A DNA stretch of 42,878 nucleotides from a virus: positions 1-42,878 of the IMG/VR virus record IMGVR_UViG_3300043570_003418. One strand, given 5' to 3'. The notes beneath the pieces were generated by a model. The model worked only from the letters and a program-made list of their open reading frames with translations, was not told the origin of the DNA and did no database searches. The translations under genes were made by a program, and so were the position numbers. This document shows positions 30,356-38,037 of the stretch, in pieces; position 1 is the stretch's first letter; each line of letters opens with the position of its first letter.

Positions 30356-30537
30356 TGACCGAAAAATCACCATCCGATAATCTTTCACCATTCTGGTATG
30401 CAGTTGGAACGCTGTTTAGTGTTCCACTATTGGTAATCATATTATTGATTACATCCGTTGTGTTTTTATGCACATGGCCAATCATTCCAATATTAGCTTA
30501 CCATCAACGCAAAGAAGAACTAAAAGATAATGATTGA
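30355..30537 (+). CDS. Small membrane protein
   Basis: 60 residues with a long hydrophobic segment (about 12-47, LLVIILLITSVVFLCTWPII) that may form one or two membrane helices, and a charged C-terminal tail (YHQRKEELKDND). Starts on the nrdA stop codon and overlaps the next gene by eight bases, so it is co-translated with the nrd genes. Function unknown; a holin-like role is possible only by size and topology. Confidence 0.5.
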   Translation: MTEKSPSDNLSPFWYAVGTLFSVPLLVIILLITSVVFLCTWPIIPILAYHQRKEELKDND

Positions 30538-30742
30538 AACAAACAAATGCCCTAGTTGCAAACATGTGTATGAAATCATTTGGGACGATGATAACAGCGA
30601 ATACTATAATGATATTCAAGATGAAGATGAGTTAGAAGAATTTGACGAATCAGAAGAGCTGTATCCTGAGTATTGCCCTTTCTGTGGTATTCATCGTGAT
30701 TATAATGGAGAGGTTGACGCCAGCGATGATGAATTGCTTTGA
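30530..30742 (+). CDS. Small acidic zinc-ribbon protein
   Basis: 70 residues with two CxxC pairs, CPSC near residue 8 and CPFC near 49, separated by a very acidic loop. This is the shape of a zinc ribbon. It overlaps the small membrane protein gene. Role unknown; a nucleic-acid or protein contact site is likely. Confidence 0.55.
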   Translation: MIETNKCPSCKHVYEIIWDDDNSEYYNDIQDEDELEEFDESEELYPEYCPFCGIHRDYNGEVDASDDELL

Positions 30743-30752
30743 TATATAATAC

Positions 30753-31184
30753 ATGGAATGGTATTACGATGGAGAAGTATTTAGTGTTACACACGCGGTT
30801 GAAAAGATAGCTGAAGGTTACATTGGATTCATATATGAAGTAACCGACAATACCAATGGTAAAAAATACATTGGTAAAAAGCTATTAACCACAACCAAAA
30901 AATTACCTCCACTTAAAGGAACAAAGCGCAAGCGCAAAAAAATAGTACACAGCGATTGGCAAACATATTATGGAAGTAGCGAACTCGTTAAGCAGCTGGT
31001 TGAAGAACGGGAGGACACCTTCTCAAGAGAGATACTTGCGTTTGGTAAAGCAAAAGGCGAGCTGTCATACATTGAAGCAAAGTACCATTTTGACCGAGAA
31101 GTGCTCCTAAGTGACGATTACTATAATGCTTTTATCGGCTGCCGCATTCATTCGAAACATATAAAAAATCTGTGGAAAAAGTAG
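30753..31184 (+). CDS. GIY-YIG-like nuclease domain protein, T4-type
   Basis: 143 residues. GYIGFIYEVTDNTNGKKYIG (about 23-42) and WQTYYGSSELVKQLV (70-84) form a GIY-YIG core with an intervening Lys/Arg-rich loop (KGTKRKRKK). The C-terminal part completes the fold (EAKYHFDREVLLS). It has no NUMOD repeats or zinc finger, no late promoter and codon use like its neighbours. It therefore looks like a resident phage gene rather than a recent homing element. Confidence 0.7.
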   Translation: MEWYYDGEVFSVTHAVEKIAEGYIGFIYEVTDNTNGKKYIGKKLLTTTKKLPPLKGTKRKRKKIVHSDWQTYYGSSELVKQLVEEREDTFSREILAFGKAKGELSYIEAKYHFDREVLLSDDYYNAFIGCRIHSKHIKNLWKK

Positions 31185-31213
31185 TTTACATTCTTTCGTT
31201 TTTAGATTATAAT
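31185..31213 (+). promoter_or_regulatory. Early promoter of the RNase H gene
   Basis: TTTACA 31185-31190, 17 bp spacer, TATAAT 31208-31213; ATG 31233 follows 19 bases later. Confidence 0.85.
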
Positions 31214-31232
31214 TACATACAACCAAATCAAA

Positions 31233-32099
31233 ATGATTATAATCGACTATAGCGGAATCGCCATTTCAAGTGTCTTTAGCCAAGCAAAGAGCAATAAAAT
31301 TGAAGAAGACTTTCTTCGACATATTATTCTAAATAGCCTGCGCATGTATAACCTCAAGTACCGTGATAAGTATGGTAAGATGGTTATTGCCTGCGACGGC
31401 GGCAGCTGGCGCAAAGATTACTATCCACAATATAAAGCAGCACGCCGTAAGAATCGCGAAGAAAGCAGCATGGACTGGAAGGAAATCTTCCGCATTCTCA
31501 ATAATGTCAAAGCTGAAATTGTCGAGCATTTGCCATACACTGTAGTACAAACTGATAAGGCAGAAGCTGACGATGTTATTGCTGCACTCGTAGAAACCAC
31601 TCAAGAATTTGGCAACTATGAGCCAGTCATGATTATTAGTGCCGACAAAGACTTTATTCAATTGCAGCGATATGATAATGTCGCACAATGGAGTCCAATG
31701 ACCAAGAAGCTTATTAGCGATAAAAATCCTGCACGTTATCTGATGGAGCATGTTCTCAAAGGTGATAGCGGTGATGGCGTACCAAATGTTCTTAGTCCCG
31801 ACAATACATTTACTGATAGCATTCGTCAAACCGCATTGCGTGCAACTAAAATTGATGAATGGATCTCAGCTGATAAAGCTGGCAAGCTGCAAAATGTTAT
31901 GCCTGAGGAAACTTACCGCAATTATATTCGTAACCGTACCGTGATTGATCTTGAGCGAGTGCCTGCGGAAGTGCGTGATGCTATCCTTACAGAATACAAC
32001 TCAGCTCCAGTTAAAAACAATAGTAAGGTTCTTAACTATCTGATATCTAAACGTTGCAATATGCTTATTAGCAGTGCATCAGAATTTTTCACCAAATAA
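31233..32099 (+). CDS. rnh: RNase H / 5'-3' exonuclease, T4 Rnh type (FEN family)
   Basis: 288 residues. Metal-binding motifs: MIIIDYSGIA (Asp5), MVIACDGGSWRKDYYPQYKA, DKAEADDVIAAL, IISADKDFIQL and the H3TH-region GDSGDGVPNVL. These match T4 RNase H in order and spacing. The enzyme removes RNA primers and flaps from lagging-strand fragments at the fork driven by gp41. It has its own early promoter. Confidence 0.9.
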   Translation: MIIIDYSGIAISSVFSQAKSNKIEEDFLRHIILNSLRMYNLKYRDKYGKMVIACDGGSWRKDYYPQYKAARRKNREESSMDWKEIFRILNNVKAEIVEHLPYTVVQTDKAEADDVIAALVETTQEFGNYEPVMIISADKDFIQLQRYDNVAQWSPMTKKLISDKNPARYLMEHVLKGDSGDGVPNVLSPDNTFTDSIRQTALRATKIDEWISADKAGKLQNVMPEETYRNYIRNRTVIDLERVPAEVRDAILTEYNSAPVKNNSKVLNYLISKRCNMLISSASEFFTK

Positions 32100-32103
32100 A
32101 CAT

Positions 32104-32550
32104 ATGATTAGAAGAATGCATGAAAAGTTACCGCATGAGGTATTTGAGCTGCTTGAAAAAACCACAAAGCTCAACGAGAGAATTGATACTCTAAAAAACA
32201 ATAACAGCTATGTAATTGAGTTGCTGTTGCAATTGGCATTTATCCCAGGAGTTAAGTTTGATCTTCCTGAAGGAGCTCCTCCATTTAAGGCTGATGAAAG
32301 CCCTGCTGGATTGCAACCAACTCCTCTTAAGAAGCAGATTGATATACTGCGGAGGCTGCTAATTAGCAATCCTAATTTGCCGCGCTTAAAAAAAGAAATG
32401 CTGTTTATCAAATTGCTTGAGAATAGTCATGTCAAAGATGCAGAAATTATAATTGCGGTTAAAGATCAAAAGCTTAGTGAATTGTATCCATTGCTTACTG
32501 TTAGTTTAGTTAAGCAAGCATTTCCAAATCTGCTTCCACCAACAGCATGA
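32104..32550 (+). CDS. Conserved T4-type protein (DUF6433-like)
   Basis: 148 residues from ATG 32104. It is helical, with VIELLLQLAFIPGVKFDLPE in the first half and FIKLLENSHVKDAEIIIAVK DQKL near the end. The latter pattern (LLE..H.KDAE....K...L) is one I recall as a conserved family of T4-like phages, possibly DUF6433. Function unknown. It overlaps the next gene by four bases. Confidence 0.6.
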   Translation: MIRRMHEKLPHEVFELLEKTTKLNERIDTLKNNNSYVIELLLQLAFIPGVKFDLPEGAPPFKADESPAGLQPTPLKKQIDILRRLLISNPNLPRLKKEMLFIKLLENSHVKDAEIIIAVKDQKLSELYPLLTVSLVKQAFPNLLPPTA

Positions 32551-32819
32551 CCTATACATTTAAATGTACATCATGTGAGCATGAATGGGACGCAAGTCTG
32601 AGTATGGCTGACCGAGATGTTCCACTAACACAGCATTGTGTAGCATGTGCAGCTGAAGGTGAAGGAGTAATCAAACGCATCATTAGCAGCGCGCCGCGCA
32701 TTTCATATGAGGGCGCTCAAACAGTATTACAACGCGCTGGTAGTGGATGGAATGATGTGCTGAAAAAGATTCAAAAGGCAAATGGCCGATACGCAAAGAA
32801 AAATATGGAAACCCGATAA
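32547..32819 (+). CDS. FmdB-like zinc-ribbon protein
   Basis: 90 residues. TYTFKCTSCEHEWDASLSMA followed by QHCVACAAEG gives CxxC...CxxC in the layout of FmdB/regulatory zinc ribbons. The C-terminal half is basic with a helix (DVLKKIQKANGRYAKKN). Likely a small nucleic-acid-binding protein. Confidence 0.6.
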   Translation: MTYTFKCTSCEHEWDASLSMADRDVPLTQHCVACAAEGEGVIKRIISSAPRISYEGAQTVLQRAGSGWNDVLKKIQKANGRYAKKNMETR

Positions 32820-32824
32820 AGAGT

Positions 32825-32989
32825 ATGGGAAAGAGTCGCAAAAGCAAAGGGTCTAATGGTCGCAAACAATCATATTATGATGACGACTATAATGCTGGAA
32901 ATAAAAAACTCAAAAAGAGTAAACACTCCGATAGTCGCAAAGACAAAAGCGTTGAAAGGGGTATCTTTATTGATTGGGGTACATTATGA
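32825..32989 (+). CDS. Small basic, disordered protein
   Basis: 54 residues, low complexity, rich in Lys, Ser and Asp (MGKSRKSKGSNGRKQSYYDD), ending ERGIFIDWGTL. The stop overlaps the next start (ATGA at 32986). No domain. Spacing and overlap make it a real gene in the same operon. Confidence 0.55.
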   Translation: MGKSRKSKGSNGRKQSYYDDDYNAGNKKLKKSKHSDSRKDKSVERGIFIDWGTL

Positions 32990-33684
32990 ATGAACGCAAA
33001 ACTTTTGTTCATGATCCTGTAGATCTAGGTTATAACGAGCTGGGCGATGCTAGCGTCCCAGGCACTCGACTATATGTTACGCCTCAAGGAAAGAAGTATC
33101 CTAGTATTACAACTGTATTGAGCGTTCGCGGCAAAGAAGCTATCTATGAATGGCGCCGCCGTGTTGGTGAAGAAGAAGCTAATCGCGTCACTCGTCACGC
33201 CTGTGCTCGAGGAACAGCGCTACACACCATTGCTGAAAAGTATCTTAATAACGAACCTGATATATACAAAAAGGATGAGATGCCTCATGTTGTAGCATTA
33301 TTCCGTAGTATTCAACCAATCCTTGACAACAACATAGGACGCGTTGTAATGCAGGAACGACCGCTATATAGTGATCATCTTGGAATTGCTGGAAGAGTTG
33401 ATCTCGTTGCAGAATATGAAGGAAAACTTAGTGTCATTGATTTTAAAACCAGTAAGCGCGTTAAAACTCGAGAAGAGATTAGCAACTACTTCATACAAGC
33501 TGCCTTTTATGCCGCCGCCTTTTATGAAAGAACCGATATACCAGTTACGCAAAGCGTGATTATTATGGCTATAGATGATAATCCGGTTCCTATTGTTTTT
33601 AAAGAAAAAACTTATGGCTGGTTACCAAAGGTAATCGAATCAATAAAGTATTATAATCGAACTAAATTATTTGGCCATACTTAA
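32986..33684 (+). CDS. RecB/Cas4-like PD-(D/E)XK exonuclease
   Basis: 232 residues from ATG 32986. YPSITTVLSVRGKEAIYEWR and ARGTALHTIAEKYL are the entry motifs of this nuclease group; HLGIAGRVDLVAEYEGKLSV with IDFKTSKR is the PD-(D/E)XK active site (D...DxK), and FIQAAFYAAAF completes the core (Q-x3-Y). Similar genes are frequent in T4-like cyanophages. The last ten codons (KYYNRTKLFGHT) are repeated, slightly changed, at 34478-34537 beyond the inserted endonuclease. So this 3' end may have come with the insertion. Confidence 0.8.
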   Translation: MNERKTFVHDPVDLGYNELGDASVPGTRLYVTPQGKKYPSITTVLSVRGKEAIYEWRRRVGEEEANRVTRHACARGTALHTIAEKYLNNEPDIYKKDEMPHVVALFRSIQPILDNNIGRVVMQERPLYSDHLGIAGRVDLVAEYEGKLSVIDFKTSKRVKTREEISNYFIQAAFYAAAFYERTDIPVTQSVIIMAIDDNPVPIVFKEKTYGWLPKVIESIKYYNRTKLFGHT

Positions 33685-34437
33685 ATTATGATATTTACAT
33701 TTTGAATTATGCCATCTTCTTATGGTAACAGCATTTAATGTAATTCCACAACAATCACACGTTAATAAACGAGTTTTAGCTTTTTCGCTTTGTTTAAGTT
33801 TTGTTTCATCACTTACATTTTTATCTTTGTGAGCAATTCCAATTTTATCTTTAGCTTCTTGCGTATGCAATCTTCCAGTACCAGCTATAGAAATTTTCAT
33901 TTTAGTTTCTTCTGAAATTTCGCGTGGATTATTAGCCCATGCTTCTTTTAATTTACGAGATACTTTATCTTTAGCTTCTTGGGTATGCAATCTTCCAGTA
34001 CTTCTAATTCTTATTTGTTCTTTAACTATATCACTTCTTTTTTTACCAGTATTTGAGAGTTTTATACGTTCTTTAACTTCATCACTTCTAGCTAACAAAG
34101 CATTAGTTATTTTTTGTTTAGTTTCTCCTGAGCGCTTTACTCCAAGTGGTGATCCGTCTAATGCGTTTTCCTCTATTAAATTTGCCCATTCTTCAGATTT
34201 AACTATATCGTTTGCATTAGAATATTCTAATGCAAATTTTGTAGCTTCATCAGCTATTTCAAATTCCCATACATTTAACGTGACTACAAATTGAGTTCCG
34301 TGTTTTTTAATATGCCTTAACCAATACTTACCAGATCCTAAATATGTTAACGGATCGCGTGTTGTGCATTTGCCAAAATACTTTAAACCTGTAACGGAAT
34401 GTTGTTTTACATATATATAGATTATTAGAGGGCTCAT
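33667..34437 (-). CDS. GIY-YIG homing endonuclease inserted at the exonuclease 3' end
   Basis: 256 residues on the minus strand, the only clear minus-strand gene. IIYIYVKQHSVTGLKYFG and YLGSGKYWLRHIKKHG form the GIY-YIG domain. About residues 105-225 carry at least four NUMOD3-like repeats (SGETKQKI, EAKDKVSRKL, SEETKMKISIAGTGR, SDETKLKQSEK). The C terminus has a zinc finger CDCCGIT...RWHNSKC like the endonuclease at 10191. Two repeats are nearly identical in DNA over about 39 bases (33845-33883 and 33965-34003). It has its own minus-strand late promoter. Its 3' end overlaps the exonuclease stop. Confidence 0.87.
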   Translation of the reverse strand: MSPLIIYIYVKQHSVTGLKYFGKCTTRDPLTYLGSGKYWLRHIKKHGTQFVVTLNVWEFEIADEATKFALEYSNANDIVKSEEWANLIEENALDGSPLGVKRSGETKQKITNALLARSDEVKERIKLSNTGKKRSDIVKEQIRIRSTGRLHTQEAKDKVSRKLKEAWANNPREISEETKMKISIAGTGRLHTQEAKDKIGIAHKDKNVSDETKLKQSEKAKTRLLTCDCCGITLNAVTIRRWHNSKCKYHNLSMAK

Positions 34438-34480
34438 AATTGTATTTATAAAAATTCAAGATTCAGTATATGCAATTATG
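34436..34480 (-). promoter_or_regulatory. Minus-strand late promoter within an 8 bp inverted repeat
   Basis: On the minus strand TATAAATA (34443-34450) is followed by CAATTATG, whose ATG is the endonuclease start. CATAATTG (34436-34443) and CAATTATG (34473-34480) are perfect reverse complements, so an RNA from further upstream would pair over the start codon. The leader TATAAATACAATTATG is identical to that of the endonuclease at 39036. Confidence 0.65.
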
Positions 34481-34537
34481 TTTGATAAGAAAGTAATTAA
34501 AGAATACAATACCAAAAAACTATTCGGACATGGATAA
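34478..34537 (+). pseudogene. Displaced original 3' end of the exonuclease gene
   Basis: Frame MFDKKVIKEYNTKKLFGHG ending at TAA 34535-34537. Its end matches KVIESIKYYNRTKLFGHT of the intact exonuclease at 33684. The downstream protease gene begins inside it (ATG 34530), as expected for the original overlapping gene order. I interpret it as the old exonuclease tail left behind when the endonuclease arrived with a foreign copy of the tail. Confidence 0.65.
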
Positions 34538-35147
34538 TACAAAAACTAAAAACAACAAAGGCCTGCTTGATCTGCTAACAAGTGGACCACCAGACAGTTT
34601 CTCAAGCGATTATGGATGTGTACGTGAGTATTACCTGAGCGATGAAATTGGACCACCCAGTGAATATATCAGTTGGTTCCATGAGATTCGCAACTGTCGT
34701 GAAACTGATGCAATCAAGATTCACATCAATTGCCCAGGAGGAAACTTATTTACAACCATTCAATTCCTTCAGGCATTACAGGAAACTGAAGCACATATCA
34801 TTGTAAGTGTTGAAGGTGCATGCATGAGCGCAGCAACACTTATCTTTTTGGTGGCCGATGAATATATGATTACCAATCACAGCATGTTCTTGTTTCATAA
34901 CTATAGTGCTGGAACAGTTGGCAAAGGTGGTGAAATGTATCATGGTATGGTGCATGAGCGCAAATGGAGTACTGGATTGTTTCAAGATATGTATACCGAC
35001 TTCCTTACGCCTGAGGAAATTGTTGACATGACAAATGACAAAGATATTTGGCTGGATGCAAATCAAGTTCTTGAGCGCCTTGAAAAGCGCGGCAAGCTGA
35101 TGGAGAAAAAAGCTAAAAAGGCTGGACAGACCAAAAAAATCGAATAA
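34530..35147 (+). CDS. ClpP-like serine protease
   Basis: 205 residues. KIHINCPGGNLFTTIQFLQA (63-82), VEGACMSAATLIF (94-106, nucleophile Ser100) and MFLFHNYSAGTVGKGGEM (119-136, His123) are the ClpP hallmarks. A candidate Asp lies in NDKDIWLDANQ. Phage ClpP-like proteins often process head proteins or act on host targets; here the genuine prohead protease gene is not in view. No Clp ATPase gene is near, and the tag-bearing ATPase at 13363 is not of Clp type. Confidence 0.8.
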   Translation: MDNTKTKNNKGLLDLLTSGPPDSFSSDYGCVREYYLSDEIGPPSEYISWFHEIRNCRETDAIKIHINCPGGNLFTTIQFLQALQETEAHIIVSVEGACMSAATLIFLVADEYMITNHSMFLFHNYSAGTVGKGGEMYHGMVHERKWSTGLFQDMYTDFLTPEEIVDMTNDKDIWLDANQVLERLEKRGKLMEKKAKKAGQTKKIE

Positions 35148-35153
35148 AAGTCC

Positions 35154-35182
35154 TTTACATGTTGTGGTTTTCTGTGTATAAT
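35154..35182 (+). promoter_or_regulatory. Early promoter
   Basis: TTTACA 35154-35159, 17 bp spacer, TATAAT 35177-35182. A TAAGGAA site nine bases before ATG 35205 is a rare example of normal ribosome-site spacing in this window. Confidence 0.85.
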
Positions 35183-35204
35183 AATACTCTAAGGAAACCA
35201 CAAC

Positions 35205-35390
35205 ATGACACCTACTTCTTATGCAAATCTCGCTGGCACTCTTCGTGGATCATTGCTTTCGCTAAAATACAATCGAGACATCTCTAGCTTATTGGATAAT
35301 GACGCTGCGAAACTTAAAGAGTTTCAGGCCATTATTGACTCTGCGATTGAGCGTGCCGAAAAACAAAATGTAAAGGAGGCTGTGGTGTGA
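35205..35390 (+). CDS. Small hypothetical helical protein
   Basis: 61 residues, helical, ending AIERAEKQNVKEAVV. No family. It follows an early promoter with a good ribosome binding site and overlaps the next gene (GTG 35387). Confidence 0.5.
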   Translation: MTPTSYANLAGTLRGSLLSLKYNRDISSLLDNDAAKLKEFQAIIDSAIERAEKQNVKEAVV

Positions 35391-35971
35391 CGCCTGTAGC
35401 ACCCAAAACAAAAACCACACTCGTCTTGACTGCAGGCTTTCAGGCCTGCGGATTCTTTAGTGCGCGCAGTGCAGTTCGCAATATGATTGTGGGCGGCGTT
35501 AAAGCATATGACTTGTATGGCAATATTCATGATTGGGATAGCTGGATTGCAAATGATGAATATCTTGTGCCAGATCATCCAGCGCTGCGCAGCGTTGACA
35601 GCTGTTGGGCCGTGCCTACAATTGTGGTGATCCCAGGATACTTTGGTACTTTTGGCAAGAGACGCAATCGTGTCATCAACTTGAGACAGCTATATTATGT
35701 GTATGATGGAGAATGTCAATACTGTCTCAAAAAGATTCCTTTTACGGCTGCAACACGAGATCATGTATTGCCACGCAGCAGAGGTGGAAGCAATGATGAT
35801 AGCAACATTGTATTGAGTTGCAAAAAATGCAACAGCAAAAAGAGCAACAAGTTTCCATATCAAAACATCAAAGGCAGCAGTGTAAAACCAAAGATTCTTA
35901 ATGATGTGGAGTTTGCTGCACTTAGCGAAAAAGTAGAGATTCGAGAAGAGTGGAAAACCTTCCTTGTATAA
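35387..35971 (+). CDS. HNH endonuclease (T4-type resident gene)
   Basis: 194 residues from GTG 35387, preceded by a strong GGAGG. The C-terminal domain has CQYCLKKI (about 105-112), RDHVLPRSRGGSNDDSNIVL and CKKCNSKKSNK, the zinc-supported HNH fold. The N-terminal 100 residues resemble those of HNH proteins in many T4-like phages, which are standalone and conserved. Its codon use matches its neighbours, unlike the homing endonucleases. Its function may be in packaging or late DNA processing. Confidence 0.8.
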   Translation: MTPVAPKTKTTLVLTAGFQACGFFSARSAVRNMIVGGVKAYDLYGNIHDWDSWIANDEYLVPDHPALRSVDSCWAVPTIVVIPGYFGTFGKRRNRVINLRQLYYVYDGECQYCLKKIPFTAATRDHVLPRSRGGSNDDSNIVLSCKKCNSKKSNKFPYQNIKGSSVKPKILNDVEFAALSEKVEIREEWKTFLV

Positions 35972-35974
35972 ATA
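35967..35974 (+). promoter_or_regulatory. Late promoter
   Basis: TATAAATA overlapping the HNH gene stop, seven bases before ATG 35982. Confidence 0.8.
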
Positions 35975-35981
35975 AGGTATA

Positions 35982-36284
35982 ATGAATATCACTACAGCAT
36001 ATCGTCAAATGGCTCAAGCTTCATATGACCAAGCAATTGAAGCCAACCACGCTCTGGTTGAAGCCGCATCTTTTTATCGACTTCCAGGGAATGTTGTAGG
36101 CAATGAATTGTATGTTGTTGCTCGTGATCTCAAAAGCTTTGCGGACAGTCAAATGAATGGCGATGATTTTGATGTAAAATCATTTGCGGCTATTATTGAT
36201 AAACTCAACAAAATTAAAAAGGAAGCAAAGGCGTTCAACTCAGAAGATGAGGTTCCAGTTTCATATGTGTATAAGAAAAAATAA
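35982..36284 (+). CDS. Late hypothetical protein
   Basis: 100 residues. The start MNITTAYRQMAQAS resembles the AYRxML tag of the four following genes but lacks the LxE cleavage site. The middle is helical (ALVEAASFYRLPG...VVARDLKSFADSQ). No known family. It begins a late cluster with its own TATAAATA. Confidence 0.45.
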   Translation: MNITTAYRQMAQASYDQAIEANHALVEAASFYRLPGNVVGNELYVVARDLKSFADSQMNGDDFDVKSFAAIIDKLNKIKKEAKAFNSEDEVPVSYVYKKK

Positions 36285-36285
36285 T

Positions 36286-36293
36286 TATAAATA
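36286..36293 (+). promoter_or_regulatory. Late promoter
   Basis: TATAAATA four bases before ATG 36298. Confidence 0.8.
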
Positions 36294-36297
36294 AGGT

Positions 36298-36708
36298 ATG
36301 AATCCAAATATTTCAATCCCACCAACAGCAGCCGACGCATATCGTGCGATGTTAGATGAACAAACATACGCTTCTCTTGAAGAAGTTACTGTTGAAAGTA
36401 CTCTTCAACTCAACGAAGCTGCAATTAAAGCACAAATCATTGCAGCAGGTTATGTATACTTTCCAGATGACGACCAACTATATAAGGTTAGCCCATACAA
36501 GCTTATTGGCAACTCTGGCAAACTAGCTACACTTGGTGTACAAAAATGGTATAGCGTAAATGTTGCAACTGGTGAGGATCTTGCTGATGCTGGACTGGCT
36601 GAAGTGGATGTTGACAATAAAGGAAATTATTTTGTTGTAAATTCTAATAACAGTAAACTAACTGCACCAGCTCTTATTTCAAGCGAGCCCAATAAAATTT
36701 ACTTATAA
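36298..36708 (+). CDS. Tagged late protein, first of four tandem tag-sharing genes
   Basis: 136 residues. The first 21 residues (ISIPPTAADAYRAMLDEQTY as core) are nearly identical to those of the next two genes and related to the fourth, with a cleavage-like MLDE/Q site. The rest is unrelated to the others: YVYFPDDDQLYKVSPYKLIG and a beta-rich tail. A constant start with a variable body is the layout of T4 internal head proteins, which carry a common N-terminal peptide removed by the prohead protease. Confidence 0.6.
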   Translation: MNPNISIPPTAADAYRAMLDEQTYASLEEVTVESTLQLNEAAIKAQIIAAGYVYFPDDDQLYKVSPYKLIGNSGKLATLGVQKWYSVNVATGEDLADAGLAEVDVDNKGNYFVVNSNNSKLTAPALISSEPNKIYL

Positions 36709-36711
36709 ATA
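36704..36711 (+). promoter_or_regulatory. Late promoter
   Basis: TATAAATA overlapping the stop of the first tagged gene, eleven bases before ATG 36723. Confidence 0.75.
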
Positions 36712-36722
36712 AACTACAATCT

Positions 36723-37289
36723 ATGAATAACCACATCTCAATCCCACCAACAGCAGCTGATGCGTATCGTGCAATGTTAGCCGAACAAACATACGCTTCA
36801 CGTGAAGAAGCTGCAGCTGAAAATGTATCTCAACTTGATGAAGCAAAGATAGTCACATTGACTGTTCCATTTCCTGGGTCAAACGAAGATAAAATTATGG
36901 CTCAGGCTAAAACTCTCGGTAAGACTCATGGCTTTACTGTTCTTGGTGGTGAATACAACCGTTATGACAAAACTGTTGATATTGAACTTAAAGGCGATCT
37001 TAGCAAGTTAGCTAAATTTGTTAATATGTGGATGCGTACTGACGACAGTGACGAAGAAATTTTAAATGACTATAGCGAATCATATGATTCCTCTATAGCT
37101 GAAGAAATCGAAGCACCTGATTATGGGTTTGCATCAACTCCTCCTAAAGTTAAGCTTAAGCAATTGAAGGCAGTCATTAAAAAAATTCCTGACAATAAAG
37201 TTGATTACATTGTACATGTTCTTGCGCGCCTTGCAAACTTTGAACAAATCAAAGAAATTATGAAGGGTATGAGCGTAAAGAGTAACTAA
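36723..37289 (+). CDS. Tagged late protein, second of the tandem family
   Basis: 188 residues: tag ISIPPTAADAYRAMLAE/Q, then a core VTLTVPFPGSNEDKIMAQAK...GFTVLGGEYNRYD...LKGDLSKLAKFVNMWM (about 40-105) shared with the third and fourth genes, then an acidic DDSDEEILNDYSES stretch and a basic helical C terminus. The core looks like a small alpha-beta domain. Role unknown; the tag suggests head packaging. Confidence 0.65.
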   Translation: MNNHISIPPTAADAYRAMLAEQTYASREEAAAENVSQLDEAKIVTLTVPFPGSNEDKIMAQAKTLGKTHGFTVLGGEYNRYDKTVDIELKGDLSKLAKFVNMWMRTDDSDEEILNDYSESYDSSIAEEIEAPDYGFASTPPKVKLKQLKAVIKKIPDNKVDYIVHVLARLANFEQIKEIMKGMSVKSN

Positions 37290-37295
37290 TAATTT

Positions 37296-38033
37296 ATGAA
37301 CACCTACATTTCAATCCCACCAACAGCAGCTGACGCATACCGTGCAATGTTAGCCGAACAAACATACTCATCACTTGAAGACGTTTCGCTAAACGAAGGA
37401 AAGATGGTTACTCTAAGTATTCCATTTCCTGGCACAAATGAAAAAAAAGTTCTTGCTCAAGCTAAAGAGATTGGCTCTAAGAATGGCTTCACCGTTCATG
37501 GTGGAGAATATGACCGCTATGATGAAGCAGTATATGTCACAATCAAAGGTGACAGCAGCAAGTTAGCTAAATGGGTCAACAAGTGGATGCGCACTGACGA
37601 CAGCGAAGAAGAAATTGTTAATGATTATAGCGAAAGCGTAGATGCAACTGAATCGGCTTTAAATGAAGCTGAAGAAGATGAGTTTTCGCATTCAAAAGAT
37701 AAGAAGCAAAACTACGCTAAATTTTTAGCTGCAAACGCAAAACGAGTTGGCAAGCCAATGATTGACGGCGGTCTAAAAGTTGACCATTCAAAGGCGGCTA
37801 ATGTAAACGGACAACCAGTTAATGACGTAATTTATGTTGGAGATGGTTGCCTTACTTTTATTTCTAGTGGTAAAAAAGTATTCATGCAGCTGAATCCTGG
37901 TAATCTTAATACATCCGATGGTACAGTCCCTTGGTCGGTATGGAAAAGCTATAGTGGAAATGCTTATATCTCTGCATCCGAGAGCGAATTTAAAGAGATT
38001 GCAAAGGCACTAACTGTTGCTGCAAAAGTATAA
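37296..38033 (+). CDS. Tagged late protein, third of the tandem family
   Basis: 245 residues: the same tag (ISIPPTAADAYRAMLAE/Q), the same core domain (VTLSIPFPGTNEKKVLAQAK...WVNKWMRTDDSEEE), and an added C-terminal domain of about 120 residues (NYAKFLAANAKRVGKPMIDG...VIYVGDGCLTFISSGKKVFM). It begins six bases after the second gene, without its own TATAAATA. Confidence 0.65.
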   Translation: MNTYISIPPTAADAYRAMLAEQTYSSLEDVSLNEGKMVTLSIPFPGTNEKKVLAQAKEIGSKNGFTVHGGEYDRYDEAVYVTIKGDSSKLAKWVNKWMRTDDSEEEIVNDYSESVDATESALNEAEEDEFSHSKDKKQNYAKFLAANAKRVGKPMIDGGLKVDHSKAANVNGQPVNDVIYVGDGCLTFISSGKKVFMQLNPGNLNTSDGTVPWSVWKSYSGNAYISASESEFKEIAKALTVAAKV

Positions 38034-38037
38034 AAAT

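Noticed and set aside
30753-31184. Another mobile homing endonuclease
   Set aside because: It has a GIY-YIG core but no NUMOD repeats, zinc finger or late promoter, and its composition fits its neighbours, so it looks like a resident gene.
33845-34003. CRISPR-like direct repeats
   Set aside because: Only two copies, in phase with the NUMOD3 repeats of a coding region, without regular spacers.
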